Assembly: GCA_903938815.1 (NCBI GenBank)
Contig: CAJAES010000041.1
Coordinates: forward strand, 1-64,000
Source: an uncultured beta proteobacterium
GTDB taxonomy: Bacteria > Pseudomonadota > Gammaproteobacteria > Burkholderiales > Burkholderiaceae_C
Length of the DNA stretch: 64,000 nt
Direction of reading: 5' to 3'
Shown here one piece after another: positions 43,556-52,939 of the stretch. The first letter of the stretch is position 1. Every line of letters starts with the position of its first letter. The notes under the pieces were generated by a model that had not been told where the DNA came from, ran no database searches, and worked only from the letters and a program-made list of their open reading frames with translations. The position numbers were made by a program, and so were the translations under genes.

Positions 43556-44020
43556 ATGAAGATCAAGAGCCAGCGCGATTTCTGGTCGGGTGTGATGTTC
43601 ATCGCCATCGGCGTGGGCTTCGCCTGGGGTTCCACCGCCTACAGCTTCGGCACCTCGGCGCGGCCCGGCCCGGCTTACTTCCCCTTCGGCCTGGGCGTGC
43701 TGCAGGCGCTGCTGGGCGCACTGGTGCTCTTCAAGTCCCTGACGCTCGAGACCGAAGGCGGCGACCCCATCGGCGCCGTCGCCTGGAAGCCGCTGCTGGT
43801 CATCCTGGGCGCGGTCGCGATCTTCGGCGTGCTGCTGCCGCGCCTGGGCATGGTGATCACGCTGCCGATCCTGATCTTCATCTCCGCCTATGCGGGCGAC
43901 GAGTTCCACATCGGCGAGGCTTTGGCCAACGCGGTGGCGCTCACGGCCTTCAGCTGGCTCATCTTCATCAAGGGCCTGGGTCTCACGATCCCGATGTGGC
44001 CGACCTTCCTCGGCGGCTGA
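43556..44020 (+). CDS. tctB: Tripartite tricarboxylate transporter small subunit TctB
   Basis: A 154-residue membrane protein with four hydrophobic segments (about 12-28, 45-60, 82-120 as a pair, 128-145), the TctB fold. It pairs with TctA to form the membrane part of a secondary, binding-protein-dependent carboxylate importer. The start at 43556 follows a strong GGAGGAG ribosome binding site. Confidence 0.9.
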   Translation: MKIKSQRDFWSGVMFIAIGVGFAWGSTAYSFGTSARPGPAYFPFGLGVLQALLGALVLFKSLTLETEGGDPIGAVAWKPLLVILGAVAIFGVLLPRLGMVITLPILIFISAYAGDEFHIGEALANAVALTAFSWLIFIKGLGLTIPMWPTFLGG

Positions 44021-44030
44021 GGAGCACCCC

Positions 44031-45539
44031 ATGGACCTTCTGAACAACCTCGCGCTCGGCTTCTCCGTCGCATTCACGCTGCAGAACCTGCTGTATGCCT
44101 TCGGGGGCGCCCTGCTCGGCACCCTCATCGGCGTGCTGCCGGGCCTCGGCCCCGTGGCCACCATCGCGATGCTGCTGCCCAGCATCTACGCGCTCGAGCC
44201 GACGCCCGCGCTCATCATGCTGGCCGGCATCTACTACGGCTCGCAGTACGGTGGCTCCACCACGGCGATCCTGATCAACGTGCCGGGTGAGTCGGCCTCG
44301 GTGGTGACGGCGATCGACGGCTACCAGATGGCACGCCAGGGCAGGGCGGGCGCGGCGCTCGCGGCGGCCGGGCTGGGCTCGTTCTTCGCCGGCTGCGTGG
44401 GCACGGTCATCATCGCGGCGTTCGCGCCGCCGCTGACCGAACTCGCTTTCAAGTTCGGCCCGGCGGAGTACTTCTCGCTCATGGTGCTGGGCCTGATCGG
44501 CGCGGTGGTGCTGGCTTCGGGCTCGCTCATCAAGGCGATCTGCATGATCCTGCTCGGGCTGCTGCTCGGCCAGATCAACACCGACGTCATCTCCGGCGTG
44601 CCGCGCTTCAGCTTCGACGTTCCCGAACTGACGGACGGCATCGGCTTCGTCGCCATCGCGATGGGCGTGTTCGGCTTCGGCGAGATCATCGCCAACCTGG
44701 GCCAGCCCGCCGAGAACCGCGAGGTCTTCACGAAGGACGTGAAGGGTCTGTGGCCCACCAAGAAGGATTTCCAGCAGGCTTGGCCCGCAGTGTTGCGCGG
44801 CACGGCGCTGGGCTCCATCCTCGGCGTGCTGCCGGGCGGCGGCGCGCTGCTGTCCAGCTTCGCGGCCTACACGGTCGAGAAAAAGCTCGCGGGCAAGGAC
44901 GGCAAGTTCGGCCAGGGCGACATCCGCGGCGTGGCCGGCCCCGAGTCGGCCAACAACGCCGGCGCCCAGACCAGCTTCATCCCGATGCTGACCCTGGGCA
45001 TCCCGCCCAACGCCGTGATGGCGCTGATGGTGGGCGCCATGACGATCAAGGGCATCCAGCCCGGCCCGCAGGTGATGACGAGCAACCCCGAGCTGTTCTG
45101 GGGCCTGATCGCGTCGATGTGGGTGGGCAACGCGATGCTCATCGTGCTGAACCTGCCGCTGATCGGCATCTGGATCAAGCTGCTGACGGTGCCCTATCGC
45201 ATCCTGTTCCCGGCCATCCTGACGTTCTGCTGCATCGGCCTGTACACGCTGAACAACAACAACTTCGACGTCTACATGGCAGTGGGCTTCGGCGTCGTGG
45301 GCTACATCTTCTACAAGCTCAGCTGCGAGCCGGCGCCGCTGCTGCTGGGCTTCATCCTCGGGCCGATGATGGAAGAGAACCTGCGGCGCGCGCTGCTGCT
45401 GTCGCGCGGCGACTGGAGCACGTTCATGACGCGGCCGCTGTCGGCCGGCCTGCTGATCGCGGCGGCGCTGATGATCGTGATCGTGTCGCTGCCGAGCATC
45501 AGCAACCGGCGCGAAGAGGCGTTCAAGGACGCCGACTGA
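44031..45539 (+). CDS. tctA: Tripartite tricarboxylate transporter large subunit TctA
   Basis: A 502-residue permease with about 12 transmembrane segments. Family blocks include GVLPGLGPVATIAMLLP, YGSQYGGSTTAILINVPGE and its repeat-related GVLPGGGALLSSF, then GPESANNAGAQTSFIPML. It transports citrate or other carboxylates with a TctC-type periplasmic binding protein, which is not encoded nearby. It starts 10 bp after tctB and ends before a clear rho-independent terminator. Confidence 0.95.
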   Translation: MDLLNNLALGFSVAFTLQNLLYAFGGALLGTLIGVLPGLGPVATIAMLLPSIYALEPTPALIMLAGIYYGSQYGGSTTAILINVPGESASVVTAIDGYQMARQGRAGAALAAAGLGSFFAGCVGTVIIAAFAPPLTELAFKFGPAEYFSLMVLGLIGAVVLASGSLIKAICMILLGLLLGQINTDVISGVPRFSFDVPELTDGIGFVAIAMGVFGFGEIIANLGQPAENREVFTKDVKGLWPTKKDFQQAWPAVLRGTALGSILGVLPGGGALLSSFAAYTVEKKLAGKDGKFGQGDIRGVAGPESANNAGAQTSFIPMLTLGIPPNAVMALMVGAMTIKGIQPGPQVMTSNPELFWGLIASMWVGNAMLIVLNLPLIGIWIKLLTVPYRILFPAILTFCCIGLYTLNNNNFDVYMAVGFGVVGYIFYKLSCEPAPLLLGFILGPMMEENLRRALLLSRGDWSTFMTRPLSAGLLIAAALMIVIVSLPSISNRREEAFKDAD

Positions 45540-45559
45540 CCCTGGAATCGTCCGTGGAA

Positions 45560-45590
45560 GGGCCCCGCCGAGCGGGGCCCTTTTTGTTTT
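45560..45590 (+). terminator. Rho-independent terminator after tctA
   Basis: GGGCCCCGC (45560-45568), loop CGA, GCGGGGCCC (45572-45580) is a perfect 9-bp stem followed by TTTTTGTTTT. It closes the tctBA unit 20 bp after the tctA stop. Confidence 0.92.
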
Positions 45591-45609
45591 CAGGCTCTAT
45601 GCTTCGCCG

Positions 45610-47226
45610 ATGCCCCGTCTGGCTTCCATTCTCGACCTCCCCGCGCTGACCCCGCTCAAGGGCCACATCTACCGTGGCCTGTGGCTGGCGTGGCTGGTGG
45701 CCAACCTGACGATGTGGACGCACGACATCGCCGCGGCCTGGCTCATGACGCAGCTGACCGACAGCGCGGTGATGGTGGCCCTGGTGCAGACGGCGTCAAC
45801 GCTGCCGGTCTTCATGCTGGGCATCGCCAGCGGCGCGATGGCCGACATCGTCGACCGCCGGCGCTGGTTTGCCGCGACGCAGGCCTGGGTGTGTGTGACC
45901 GCGCTGCTTCTGGCCCTGCTGTCGGCGCTGGACGCGCTGAACGCACCCCTGCTGCTGGTGCTGACCTTCGTCAACGGCATCGGGCTGGCGGCGCGCTGGC
46001 CGGTGTTTTCGGCCATCGTTCCCGATGTGGTGTCCAAGCAGGACCTGCCCGCAGCCCTGGCGCTCGGGGGCATCTCGATGAACCTGTCGCGCGTGGTGGG
46101 CCCGGTCATTGCCGGTGGCCTGCTTGCGCTCAGCGGGCCGGCGGTGGTGTTCACGCTCAACGCGGTGTTTGCGAGCGTGGGCTTCTGGCTCATCTGGCGC
46201 TGGAAGTCCGAGCCCCGCGCCAGCGCATTGCCGGGCGAGCGCTTCGTGGGCGCCATGCGCGTGGGGCTGCAGCACGTGCGGCAGTCGCCGCGCATGCGGG
46301 TGGTGGTGCTGCGCGTGTTCCTGTTCTTCCTGCAGTCGAGCGCGCTGCTGGCACTGATGCCGCTGGTGGCGCACCAGAGCGGCGGCGGCGCGGCCATGTT
46401 CACGGCGATGATGTCCTGCCTGGGCGCGGGCGCCATCCTCGCGGCGCTGCAGTTCCCTCGCTGGCGCGAGCGCTACGCGCGCGACCAGTTCGTCCGCTGG
46501 GGCACGATGTCGCATGCGGTGCTGTCCACGCTCATCGTCTCGGTGCCTACGCCCTGGATCGTGCTGCCGGCCATGGCCCTGGTGGGCGCCGCGTGGATCT
46601 CCACCGCCAACACGCTGGTGATGTCGGCCCAGCTGGCATTGCCCAACTGGGTGCGGGCGCGCGGCATGTCCATCTACCAGATGGCGCTGATGGGCGGCAC
46701 GGCCATCGGTGCCGGCTTCTGGGGGCAGGTTGCGGGCCTCACCACGGTGGCCACCGCCGTCGTCGCGGCGGCGTTGTCTGGCGTGATCCTGCTGTTCATC
46801 ACCCGCAGGTACTCGGTGGAATGGGGCGGCGACGAGGACCTGAGCCCTCAGCCCGCGCGGCCGGTGGCTGGCGTGGCCATCGACATCCAGCCCGACGAGG
46901 GGCCGGTGATGGTGGTCGTGGAATACCTGATCGACCCGGCCCGCGAGGCCGAGTTCGCCGACGTGATGCAGGCCTCGCGCCGGGCGCGGCTGCGCCAGGG
47001 CGCGCTCAGCTGGGGCCTGTTCCGCGACACCGCCGTTCCCGGCCGCTACATCGAGTACTTCGTCGACGAGAGCTGGGTCGAGCACCTGCGTCGGCAGGAG
47101 CGCTTCACGGCCGCGGACGAAGACCTGCGCAGCCAGCGGCTGGCCTTCCACCTGGGCAGTGAGCCGCCGCTGGTGAAGCGCTACGTGGCCGCCAGCATGC
47201 CCATCGGCCCCCAGATGCCCTTCTGA
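45610..47226 (+). CDS. MFS transporter fused to a C-terminal ABM-like domain
   Basis: A 538-residue protein. Residues 1-410 are a major facilitator of the DUF894/EntS-like group, with [20 protein letters not shown] at the first segment and [12 protein letters not shown] as the typical intracellular loop. Residues about 430-530 form an extra soluble domain with [20 protein letters not shown] and [20 protein letters not shown], resembling antibiotic-biosynthesis-monooxygenase-like ferredoxin folds. An efflux role is likely; the substrate is unknown. It overlaps the next gene by one base. Confidence 0.82.
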   Translation: MPRLASILDLPALTPLKGHIYRGLWLAWLVANLTMWTHDIAAAWLMTQLTDSAVMVALVQTASTLPVFMLGIASGAMADIVDRRRWFAATQAWVCVTALLLALLSALDALNAPLLLVLTFVNGIGLAARWPVFSAIVPDVVSKQDLPAALALGGISMNLSRVVGPVIAGGLLALSGPAVVFTLNAVFASVGFWLIWRWKSEPRASALPGERFVGAMRVGLQHVRQSPRMRVVVLRVFLFFLQSSALLALMPLVAHQSGGGAAMFTAMMSCLGAGAILAALQFPRWRERYARDQFVRWGTMSHAVLSTLIVSVPTPWIVLPAMALVGAAWISTANTLVMSAQLALPNWVRARGMSIYQMALMGGTAIGAGFWGQVAGLTTVATAVVAAALSGVILLFITRRYSVEWGGDEDLSPQPARPVAGVAIDIQPDEGPVMVVVEYLIDPAREAEFADVMQASRRARLRQGALSWGLFRDTAVPGRYIEYFVDESWVEHLRRQERFTAADEDLRSQRLAFHLGSEPPLVKRYVAASMPIGPQMPF

Positions 47227-48356
47227 TGGAACACGTGGATTGCATCGTCATCGGCGCCGGCGTGGTGGGCCTGGCCGTGGCGCGCGCGCTTGCGCTGAAG
47301 GGCCGCGAGGTGGTGGTGCTGGAGGCGGCGGACGCCATCGGCAGCGCAACCAGCGCCCGCAACAGCGAGGTCATCCACGCCGGGCTGTACTACGCCCCGG
47401 GCTCGCTGAAGGCGCGGCTGTGCGTTGCGGGCCGCGAGCGCCTGTACGCCTACGCCGCCGAACGCGGCATACCGCACCGGCGCTGCGGCAAGCTCATCGT
47501 GGCCACCGAGCCCGGGCAGGAAGCCGCCCTGCAGGCCATGCTCGACCGTGCCGATGCCTGCGGCGTGCACGACCTGGCTGAGTTGTCGGCGGCACAGGCG
47601 CTGGCGCTCGAGCCTGCGCTGCGCTGCTCGGCCGCGCTGCTGTCGCCATCGACCGGTATCGTGGACAGCCACGCCCTGATGCTGGCGCTGCGCGGCGAAG
47701 CCGAGGACCACGGCGCCATGCTGGCGCTGAAGAGCCCGGTGCAGCGCGTGCGGGTGTTGCCAGGCGGCGGGCTCGAGGTGAGTGTGGGCGGCGACGAGCC
47801 GATGACCGTGCAGGCGCGTACGGTGGTCAATGCCGCCGGCCTGCATGCGCAGGCCCTGGCGCTGCGGACCGAAGGCCTGGCGGCGGACCAGGTGCCGCCT
47901 TCGCACTGGGCGCGTGGCCACTACTTCGCGCTGCCCGGGCGGCCCGCCTTCCAGCGCCTGATCTACCCGCTGCCAGTGCCCGGCGGGCTGGGCATCCACG
48001 TGACGCTGGACCTGGCCGGGCAACTGCGTTTCGGCCCCGATGTGCAGTGGGTGCCGACCACCCCGCTGGGCGCGGAGGACTACGCCGTCGACCCCGCGCT
48101 GGCGGTCGCCTTCGAGCAGGCCATACGGCGTTATTGGCCCGGGTTGCCGGCCGGGCGGCTGCAGCCCGCCTACGCCGGCCTGCGGCCCAAGCCGCACGCC
48201 CCGGGCGAGCCAGCGGCCGACTTCATCGTCAGCGGGCCGGCCCAGCACGGCGTGGCCGGGCTGGTGAACCTGTTCGGCATCGAATCGCCCGGGCTCACAT
48301 CGGCCATCGTGCTGGGCGAGCACGTGGCCGCCGTGCTGAAGGACAGCGCCACATGA
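47226..48356 (+). CDS. FAD-dependent oxidoreductase, L-2-hydroxyglutarate oxidase-like
   Basis: A 376-residue DAO-superfamily flavoprotein. The FAD motif is [16 protein letters not shown] at residues 8-23; [15 protein letters not shown] and GIVDSHALM match the L-2-hydroxyglutarate dehydrogenase (LhgO) group, and the C-terminal [17 protein letters not shown] is typical. It would oxidise a small 2-hydroxy acid with quinone or oxygen as acceptor. It is probably co-transcribed with the MFS gene. Confidence 0.85.
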   Translation: MEHVDCIVIGAGVVGLAVARALALKGREVVVLEAADAIGSATSARNSEVIHAGLYYAPGSLKARLCVAGRERLYAYAAERGIPHRRCGKLIVATEPGQEAALQAMLDRADACGVHDLAELSAAQALALEPALRCSAALLSPSTGIVDSHALMLALRGEAEDHGAMLALKSPVQRVRVLPGGGLEVSVGGDEPMTVQARTVVNAAGLHAQALALRTEGLAADQVPPSHWARGHYFALPGRPAFQRLIYPLPVPGGLGIHVTLDLAGQLRFGPDVQWVPTTPLGAEDYAVDPALAVAFEQAIRRYWPGLPAGRLQPAYAGLRPKPHAPGEPAADFIVSGPAQHGVAGLVNLFGIESPGLTSAIVLGEHVAAVLKDSAT

Positions 48357-48420
48357 GCCACAGCGTACCGGCCTGCAGCGGTTCTGCGCGGCACACCGGC
48401 GGTGCCAGCGGGGGGCCGCG

Positions 48421-49299
48421 ATGAGCATGCCGCTGTCGGGCCTGCTGCTGGCCGCCGGGGGCGCCATTGCCTTTTCGGGCAAGGCCATCATCGTGAAGCT
48501 GGCCTACCGGCACGGGGTGGATGCCGTCACGCTGATCATGTTTCGCATGCTGTTCGCGCTGCCGCTCTTCGCGCTGCTGGCGTGGTGGGCCGGGCGCGGC
48601 AAACCGCGTCTGACGCGGCACGACCTGCTGGTGATCTGCGGGCTCGGCTTCACCGGCTACTACCTGTCGAGCTTCCTGGACTTTGCGGGGCTGGCCTACA
48701 TCACGGCCAGCCTGGAGCGGCTGATTCTCTACATGAACCCGACGCTGGTGCTGCTGATGAGTGTGGCACTGCACCGCACGCACGTGTCGCGCCGGCAGCT
48801 GCTGTCGCTGGCCTTCAGCTACGCGGGCGTGCTGGTGGTCTTCGGCCACGAGGTGCGGCTGGAAGGCGCCGACGTGGCCCTCGGGGCGGTGCTGGTCTTC
48901 GGCAGCGCGGCCTCGTATGCCGTCTACATGGTGCTGAGCGGCGCGCACGTGAAGCGCATCGGCGCGCTGCGGCTTACGGGCTGGGCCACCAGCGTGGCGG
49001 CGGTGCTGTGCCTGCTGCAGTTCGTGCTGCTGCGGCCGATGTCGGCGGCCATGGTGGTGCCGGAGGTGCTGTGGCTGTCGGTGCTGAACGCCACGCTGTG
49101 CACCTTCGCGCCTGTCGTCATGATCATGATGGCCATCGAACGCATCGGCCCGACCATGACCGCGCAGACGGGCATGATCGGGCCTGTGACCACCATCGTG
49201 CTGGGCGTGCTGATGCTGGGCGAGCCGTTCACGCTGTGGGTGGCTGCAGGCACGGCGCTGGTGCTCACCGGCATCTGGCTGCTGGCGCGGTCGCGTTGA
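48421..49299 (+). CDS. EamA/DMT-family transporter
   Basis: A 292-residue permease with ten hydrophobic segments arranged as two EamA repeats (GGAIAFSGKAIIVKLAYR in the first, GSAASYAVYMVLSG in the second). Such proteins export amino acids or metabolites. It begins 64 bp after the flavoprotein gene; that gap shows no gene or terminator. Confidence 0.85.
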   Translation: MSMPLSGLLLAAGGAIAFSGKAIIVKLAYRHGVDAVTLIMFRMLFALPLFALLAWWAGRGKPRLTRHDLLVICGLGFTGYYLSSFLDFAGLAYITASLERLILYMNPTLVLLMSVALHRTHVSRRQLLSLAFSYAGVLVVFGHEVRLEGADVALGAVLVFGSAASYAVYMVLSGAHVKRIGALRLTGWATSVAAVLCLLQFVLLRPMSAAMVVPEVLWLSVLNATLCTFAPVVMIMMAIERIGPTMTAQTGMIGPVTTIVLGVLMLGEPFTLWVAAGTALVLTGIWLLARSR

Positions 49300-49363
49300 A
49301 CGTAGTGAATGCGTCGATTGCGCGTTTCAGGCTGAACTCAATTTCGCTGACGAGAGGAAGACG

Positions 49364-50152
49364 ATGGATCTGGGCATCAAGGGCAAATGGGCGCTGGTGT
49401 GCGCCGCCAGCAAGGGGCTGGGCCGCGGCTGCGCCGAGGCGCTGGCCGACGAGGGCGTGAACCTGGTGATCACCGCACGCGGCGCCGAGGCGCTGGAAGC
49501 CACCGCCGCCGCGCTGCGCGCACGCCCCGGTGCGGGCGAGGTGCGCACTGTGGCCGGCGACATCACCACGCCCGAGGGCCGCGCCGCGGCGCTGGCGGCG
49601 TGCCCGCAGGTGGACATCCTCATCAACAACGCGGGCGGGCCGCCGGCGGGCGATTTCCGGGAGTGGACGCGCGAGACGTGGATTGCCGCGCTCGATGCCA
49701 ACATGCTGACGCCGATCGAGCTGATCAAGGCCACGGTCGATGCGATGGCCGTGCGCGGTTTCGGACGGATCGTCAACATCACTTCGGCCGCGGTGAAGGC
49801 GCCCTATGAGTCGCTGGGCCTGTCCAACGGCGCCCGTACGGGACTCACGGGTTTCGTGGCCGGTCTGGCGCGGCAGTCGAAGCTTGCGTCGCGAAACGTG
49901 ACGATCAACAACCTGCTGCCAGGCCCCTTCGACACCGAGCGGCTGAGATCGAACACCGCCGCCGTGGCGCAGCGTTCGGGTGAGAGCTTCGATGCGCTGT
50001 GGGACGGGCGCCGCATGAGCAACCCGACGCGCCGTTTCGGCGACCCGGCCGAGTTCGGAGCCATGTGCGCCTTCCTGTGCAGTGTCCACACGGGCTACGT
50101 CACGGGTCAGAACGTGCTGATGGACGGCGGGGCCTATCCCGGAACGTTCTAG
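49364..50152 (+). CDS. Short-chain dehydrogenase-like protein with atypical active site
   Basis: A 262-residue SDR-fold protein. The dinucleotide motif is CAASKGLGRGCAEAL (residues 13-27) and the NNAG motif is intact. The active-site stretch reads ITSAAVKAPYESLGLSNGAR, where the usual YxxxK is replaced by LSNGAR, so the canonical Tyr and Lys are missing. This occurs in a distinct SDR subgroup often annotated as 3-oxoacyl-ACP reductase. Catalysis may differ or be lost. It ends directly against the convergent cupin gene with no gap. Confidence 0.82.
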   Translation: MDLGIKGKWALVCAASKGLGRGCAEALADEGVNLVITARGAEALEATAAALRARPGAGEVRTVAGDITTPEGRAAALAACPQVDILINNAGGPPAGDFREWTRETWIAALDANMLTPIELIKATVDAMAVRGFGRIVNITSAAVKAPYESLGLSNGARTGLTGFVAGLARQSKLASRNVTINNLLPGPFDTERLRSNTAAVAQRSGESFDALWDGRRMSNPTRRFGDPAEFGAMCAFLCSVHTGYVTGQNVLMDGGAYPGTF

Positions 50153-50641
50153 CTATCGAACGAACTGATCGATGTAGTCCGCGCCGAGGCCGACCTCCAC
50201 ATAGTGCTTGCGGCACATCTCGATCTTCGTGAACACGTCCTCGTAGCCGGTGGTCTTGCCGGCTTCGTCGACGTACACCATGGCGCCGGCGATGTTGAAG
50301 AGCGTGATCATCTCCGTCGCGCCGACCTGTTCGTCGACCACCAGCGTATGGATCTCGCCGGGCGGCTCGTAGACGAAGCTGCCCTCCGTCGCCACCCAGT
50401 CGTGCTCCAGGTAGCGCCATGCGCCCCGGATGACGTAGCCTGTGACCCAGCTCGGGTGGATGTGGCGCGACAGCACCCCCGCCTTGCGCACGCGCAGGAG
50501 GTTGCACCAGCTGCCGGTCACGGTATTGAGCATCAAGGGGCGGAACCAGACTTCGGGCGCCTGGGGAACCCAGACCCGTTCGTCATCGGGGATGGCCTGC
50601 ACGGCGATCTCGGGCTGGATGCCCGGCAGTTGGACGATCAT
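50153..50641 (-). CDS. Cupin-domain protein, 2,4'-dihydroxyacetophenone dioxygenase-like
   Basis: A 162-residue single cupin. The metal site is SRHIHPSWVTGYVIRGAW (His-x-His plus downstream residues) with the second cupin motif PPGEIHTLVV. It resembles ChrR-like cupins and the 2,4'-dihydroxyacetophenone dioxygenase family, which cleave a C-C bond beside a keto group. As the last gene of the sugar-acid-type operon it could act on a 2-keto intermediate. The start at 50641 (MIVQLPGIQPEI) is 13 bp after the SDR. Confidence 0.75.
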   Translation of the reverse strand: MIVQLPGIQPEIAVQAIPDDERVWVPQAPEVWFRPLMLNTVTGSWCNLLRVRKAGVLSRHIHPSWVTGYVIRGAWRYLEHDWVATEGSFVYEPPGEIHTLVVDEQVGATEMITLFNIAGAMVYVDEAGKTTGYEDVFTKIEMCRKHYVEVGLGADYIDQFVR

Positions 50642-50654
50642 TTTCGAATCCTGC

Positions 50655-51353
50655 TCAGGTGATGAGGTAGCCGCCGTCGACCGGCAGCACGACGCCCGTG
50701 ACGAACCGCGCCGCAGGGCTCGCCAGAAACAGCACGGGCCCGGCAACGTCTTCCGGCGTGCCCCACCGGCCCAGCGGCGTACGCGCCAGGATGGCGGCAG
50801 TGCGTGTCGCGTCGTCCTGCAGCGCCTGCGTCAGGGGCGTCGCGATCCAGCCCGGCGCAATCGCGTTGACCCGGATGCCGTCGGCCGCCCACGCGATGGC
50901 GAGCGACTTGGTCAGCTGCGCGACGCCGCCCTTGCTGGCGCTGTAGCCAGGTACCAGGCCGCCGCCGAAGAAGCTGAGCATCGAGGCGGTGTTGACGACG
51001 CACCCGCGCGAGGCGGCGAGCAGTGGCCGGGCTGCGGCGCACACGCGCATGGTTCCGTTGAGGTTGATGTTCACCGTGTCGGCGAACGCGATGGGGTCGT
51101 GCTCGGCGCCGCGCCGGATGACGCCGGCGCAATTGACCAGGACATCCAGCGTGGTGAACGACCCCACCAGCGCGGTGACGGCCTCGCCGTCGCGCACGTC
51201 GAGCGCGCGCGCATCGACGCCGCGCGCGCAAGCGGCGTCGGCCTCCGCGGCGGTTGCGCCTGTGACGACGACGCTGTCACCCTCGGCGCTGAATGCCGCC
51301 GCGATGGCGGCTCCGATGCCGCTGGTGCCGCCGCTGACGAGCACGCGCCTCAT
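50655..51353 (-). CDS. SDR-family oxidoreductase of the TRAP operon
   Basis: A 232-residue short-chain dehydrogenase with an intact site: SGGTSGIGAAIAAAF at the N-terminus, NCAGV, Ser in TASML and YSASKGG as YxxxK. It ends with FVTGVVLPVDGGY, the usual SDR end. In this operon it likely oxidises or reduces a sugar-acid hydroxyl. The start overlaps the kinase stop by four bases. Confidence 0.88.
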   Translation of the reverse strand: MRRVLVSGGTSGIGAAIAAAFSAEGDSVVVTGATAAEADAACARGVDARALDVRDGEAVTALVGSFTTLDVLVNCAGVIRRGAEHDPIAFADTVNINLNGTMRVCAAARPLLAASRGCVVNTASMLSFFGGGLVPGYSASKGGVAQLTKSLAIAWAADGIRVNAIAPGWIATPLTQALQDDATRTAAILARTPLGRWGTPEDVAGPVLFLASPAARFVTGVVLPVDGGYLIT

Positions 51354-52282
51354 GACTGCGAGCCTGCCAGCGCGGCGCGCACGGCGTTCGCGTGCGGGAT
51401 GGGTTCCACGGCACCCCAGCCCTGGGTCGACAACGCGGCCGCCGCGGCGGCATAGCGGCCGGCCTCGAGCAGGCCGTCGCCGGCGACGAGGCGAGCGACG
51501 AACGCGCCGCCGAAGGTGTCGCCGGCCCCGGTCGCATCGACCGGGTCGCAGGGGAAGGCGGCGATGTGATGGCGCTCGGCGGCGCTCGCCACGAGCGCGC
51601 CTTCGGCACCCAGCTTGAGCGCCACCACGCGGGCTCCCAGGGTCAGGCAGTGGTCGACGATCGCCTCGGGGTCGGTGAGGCCTGTGATCGCGGTGATGTC
51701 GTCGTAGCTCGGCAGCGCGATGTCGCAGCGGCGCAGAACGTCGGTCATGACGGCGCGCGCGCGGTCCAGAGACCACAGCTTGCGCCGCAGGTTGGTGTCA
51801 AAGGACACCTGCACGCCGGCGTCGTGCGCAGCTTCGATCGCGGCATAGCCTGCGTCGCAGGCGCTGCTGGAGATCGCCAGCGAGATGCCGGACAGATGCA
51901 ACACCTTGGCGGCGGCGATGCGGTCCCGCGGGACCCCGGCGGGCGCGATGCGGCTGGCGGCGCTGCCGGCGCGGTAGAAGTGGAACTCGTGGCCGCTCGC
52001 GCCGTGGGTGACGAAGTAGATCGCGGTGAAGGCGCCGGCATCGGTGGCGACGGCGCTGTCGTCGACGCCTTCCGACGCCCACAGCGCGCGCAGCATCCGG
52101 CCGTTGGCATCGTCTCCCAGCGCGCTCCAGTAGCCCACCCGGGCGCCCTGGCGCGAGGCAGCGATCGCGAAGTTGCTGCTGTCGCCGCCAAAACCCTGCA
52201 GGTACAGGCGCCCTTGGCCGTCTCCGGTCTGGTTGAACTCGACCATCGGTTCGCCGTAGGCGAGGATGTCCACCGCCGGCAT
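51350..52282 (-). CDS. PfkB-family sugar kinase, 2-keto-3-deoxygluconate kinase-like
   Basis: A 310-residue ribokinase-fold kinase. The N-terminal GEPMVEFNQ and GGDSSNFAIAASRQG and the C-terminal DATGAGDTFGGAFVARL (catalytic Asp in GAGD) are PfkB signatures; the N-terminus most resembles KdgK. It would phosphorylate a 2-keto-3-deoxy sugar acid before aldol cleavage. No KDPG aldolase is in the operon. It overlaps the RraA gene by one base. Confidence 0.85.
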   Translation of the reverse strand: MPAVDILAYGEPMVEFNQTGDGQGRLYLQGFGGDSSNFAIAASRQGARVGYWSALGDDANGRMLRALWASEGVDDSAVATDAGAFTAIYFVTHGASGHEFHFYRAGSAASRIAPAGVPRDRIAAAKVLHLSGISLAISSSACDAGYAAIEAAHDAGVQVSFDTNLRRKLWSLDRARAVMTDVLRRCDIALPSYDDITAITGLTDPEAIVDHCLTLGARVVALKLGAEGALVASAAERHHIAAFPCDPVDATGAGDTFGGAFVARLVAGDGLLEAGRYAAAAAALSTQGWGAVEPIPHANAVRAALAGSQS

Positions 52283-52935
52283 CAGATGCGCCCGTACTTG
52301 GCCAGACCCTTGCGCAGCGAGCGCTCGGTCATGATCAGCTTGGCCTGCTCAGCCTCGCGCCCGTCGATTTCCTCTGCCATCGCCAGTACCTCCTGCGCGC
52401 GTGCTCGCGGCACGATCACCACGCCGTCTATGTCGCCCACCACGATGTCGCCGGGGTGCACCACGACACCGCCGATGCGCACCGGCACCTGCGCAGCCAC
52501 GGTCCGGAACCGGCCGAGCGTAGTGCCCGGGCTGACGCTGCGAGCATAGACGGGGAAACCGTAGTCGCGCCTGATTTCGACCAGGTCGCGAACGCCTGCG
52601 TCGAGCAGCGCGCCCGCGTGGCCGTTCGCCACGGCTCCCGCCGTCATCAGCCCGCCCCATACCGCCACGTCCGGCTGCCCGCCGTCGATCGCGATGCAGA
52701 TCACGCTGCCGGCGGGGGCCTCGTCGATCAGGTCGAGCGCATGCTGCGGCGGCACGAACTCGTCGGTCGCGGTTTCCAGCACCGTCGCGGCCGGGCCGCA
52801 GATGCGCTGTTCATCGATACGCGGCTTGATCTCGTGGTCGACATAGCCGCGATGGCCACAGACCTTGTCCACGGCATCGGCCGTCGAAGCCACGGCGACC
52901 TTGCCGAAACGTTCCAGAAGTTGATTCAGTTCCAT
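52282..52935 (-). CDS. RraA/HMG-aldolase family protein
   Basis: A 217-residue RraA-fold protein, a family that includes the RNase E inhibitor RraA and class II pyruvate aldolases such as 4-hydroxy-4-methyl-2-oxoglutarate aldolase. The metal/pyruvate-binding GGLMTAGAVANGHAGALLDAG contains the conserved GG..T..A pattern, and GVRDLVEIR follows. Its place in a catabolic operon favours an aldolase or decarboxylase role over RNase control (inference). Confidence 0.82.
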   Translation of the reverse strand: MELNQLLERFGKVAVASTADAVDKVCGHRGYVDHEIKPRIDEQRICGPAATVLETATDEFVPPQHALDLIDEAPAGSVICIAIDGGQPDVAVWGGLMTAGAVANGHAGALLDAGVRDLVEIRRDYGFPVYARSVSPGTTLGRFRTVAAQVPVRIGGVVVHPGDIVVGDIDGVVIVPRARAQEVLAMAEEIDGREAEQAKLIMTERSLRKGLAKYGRI

Positions 52936-52939
52936 GTTC

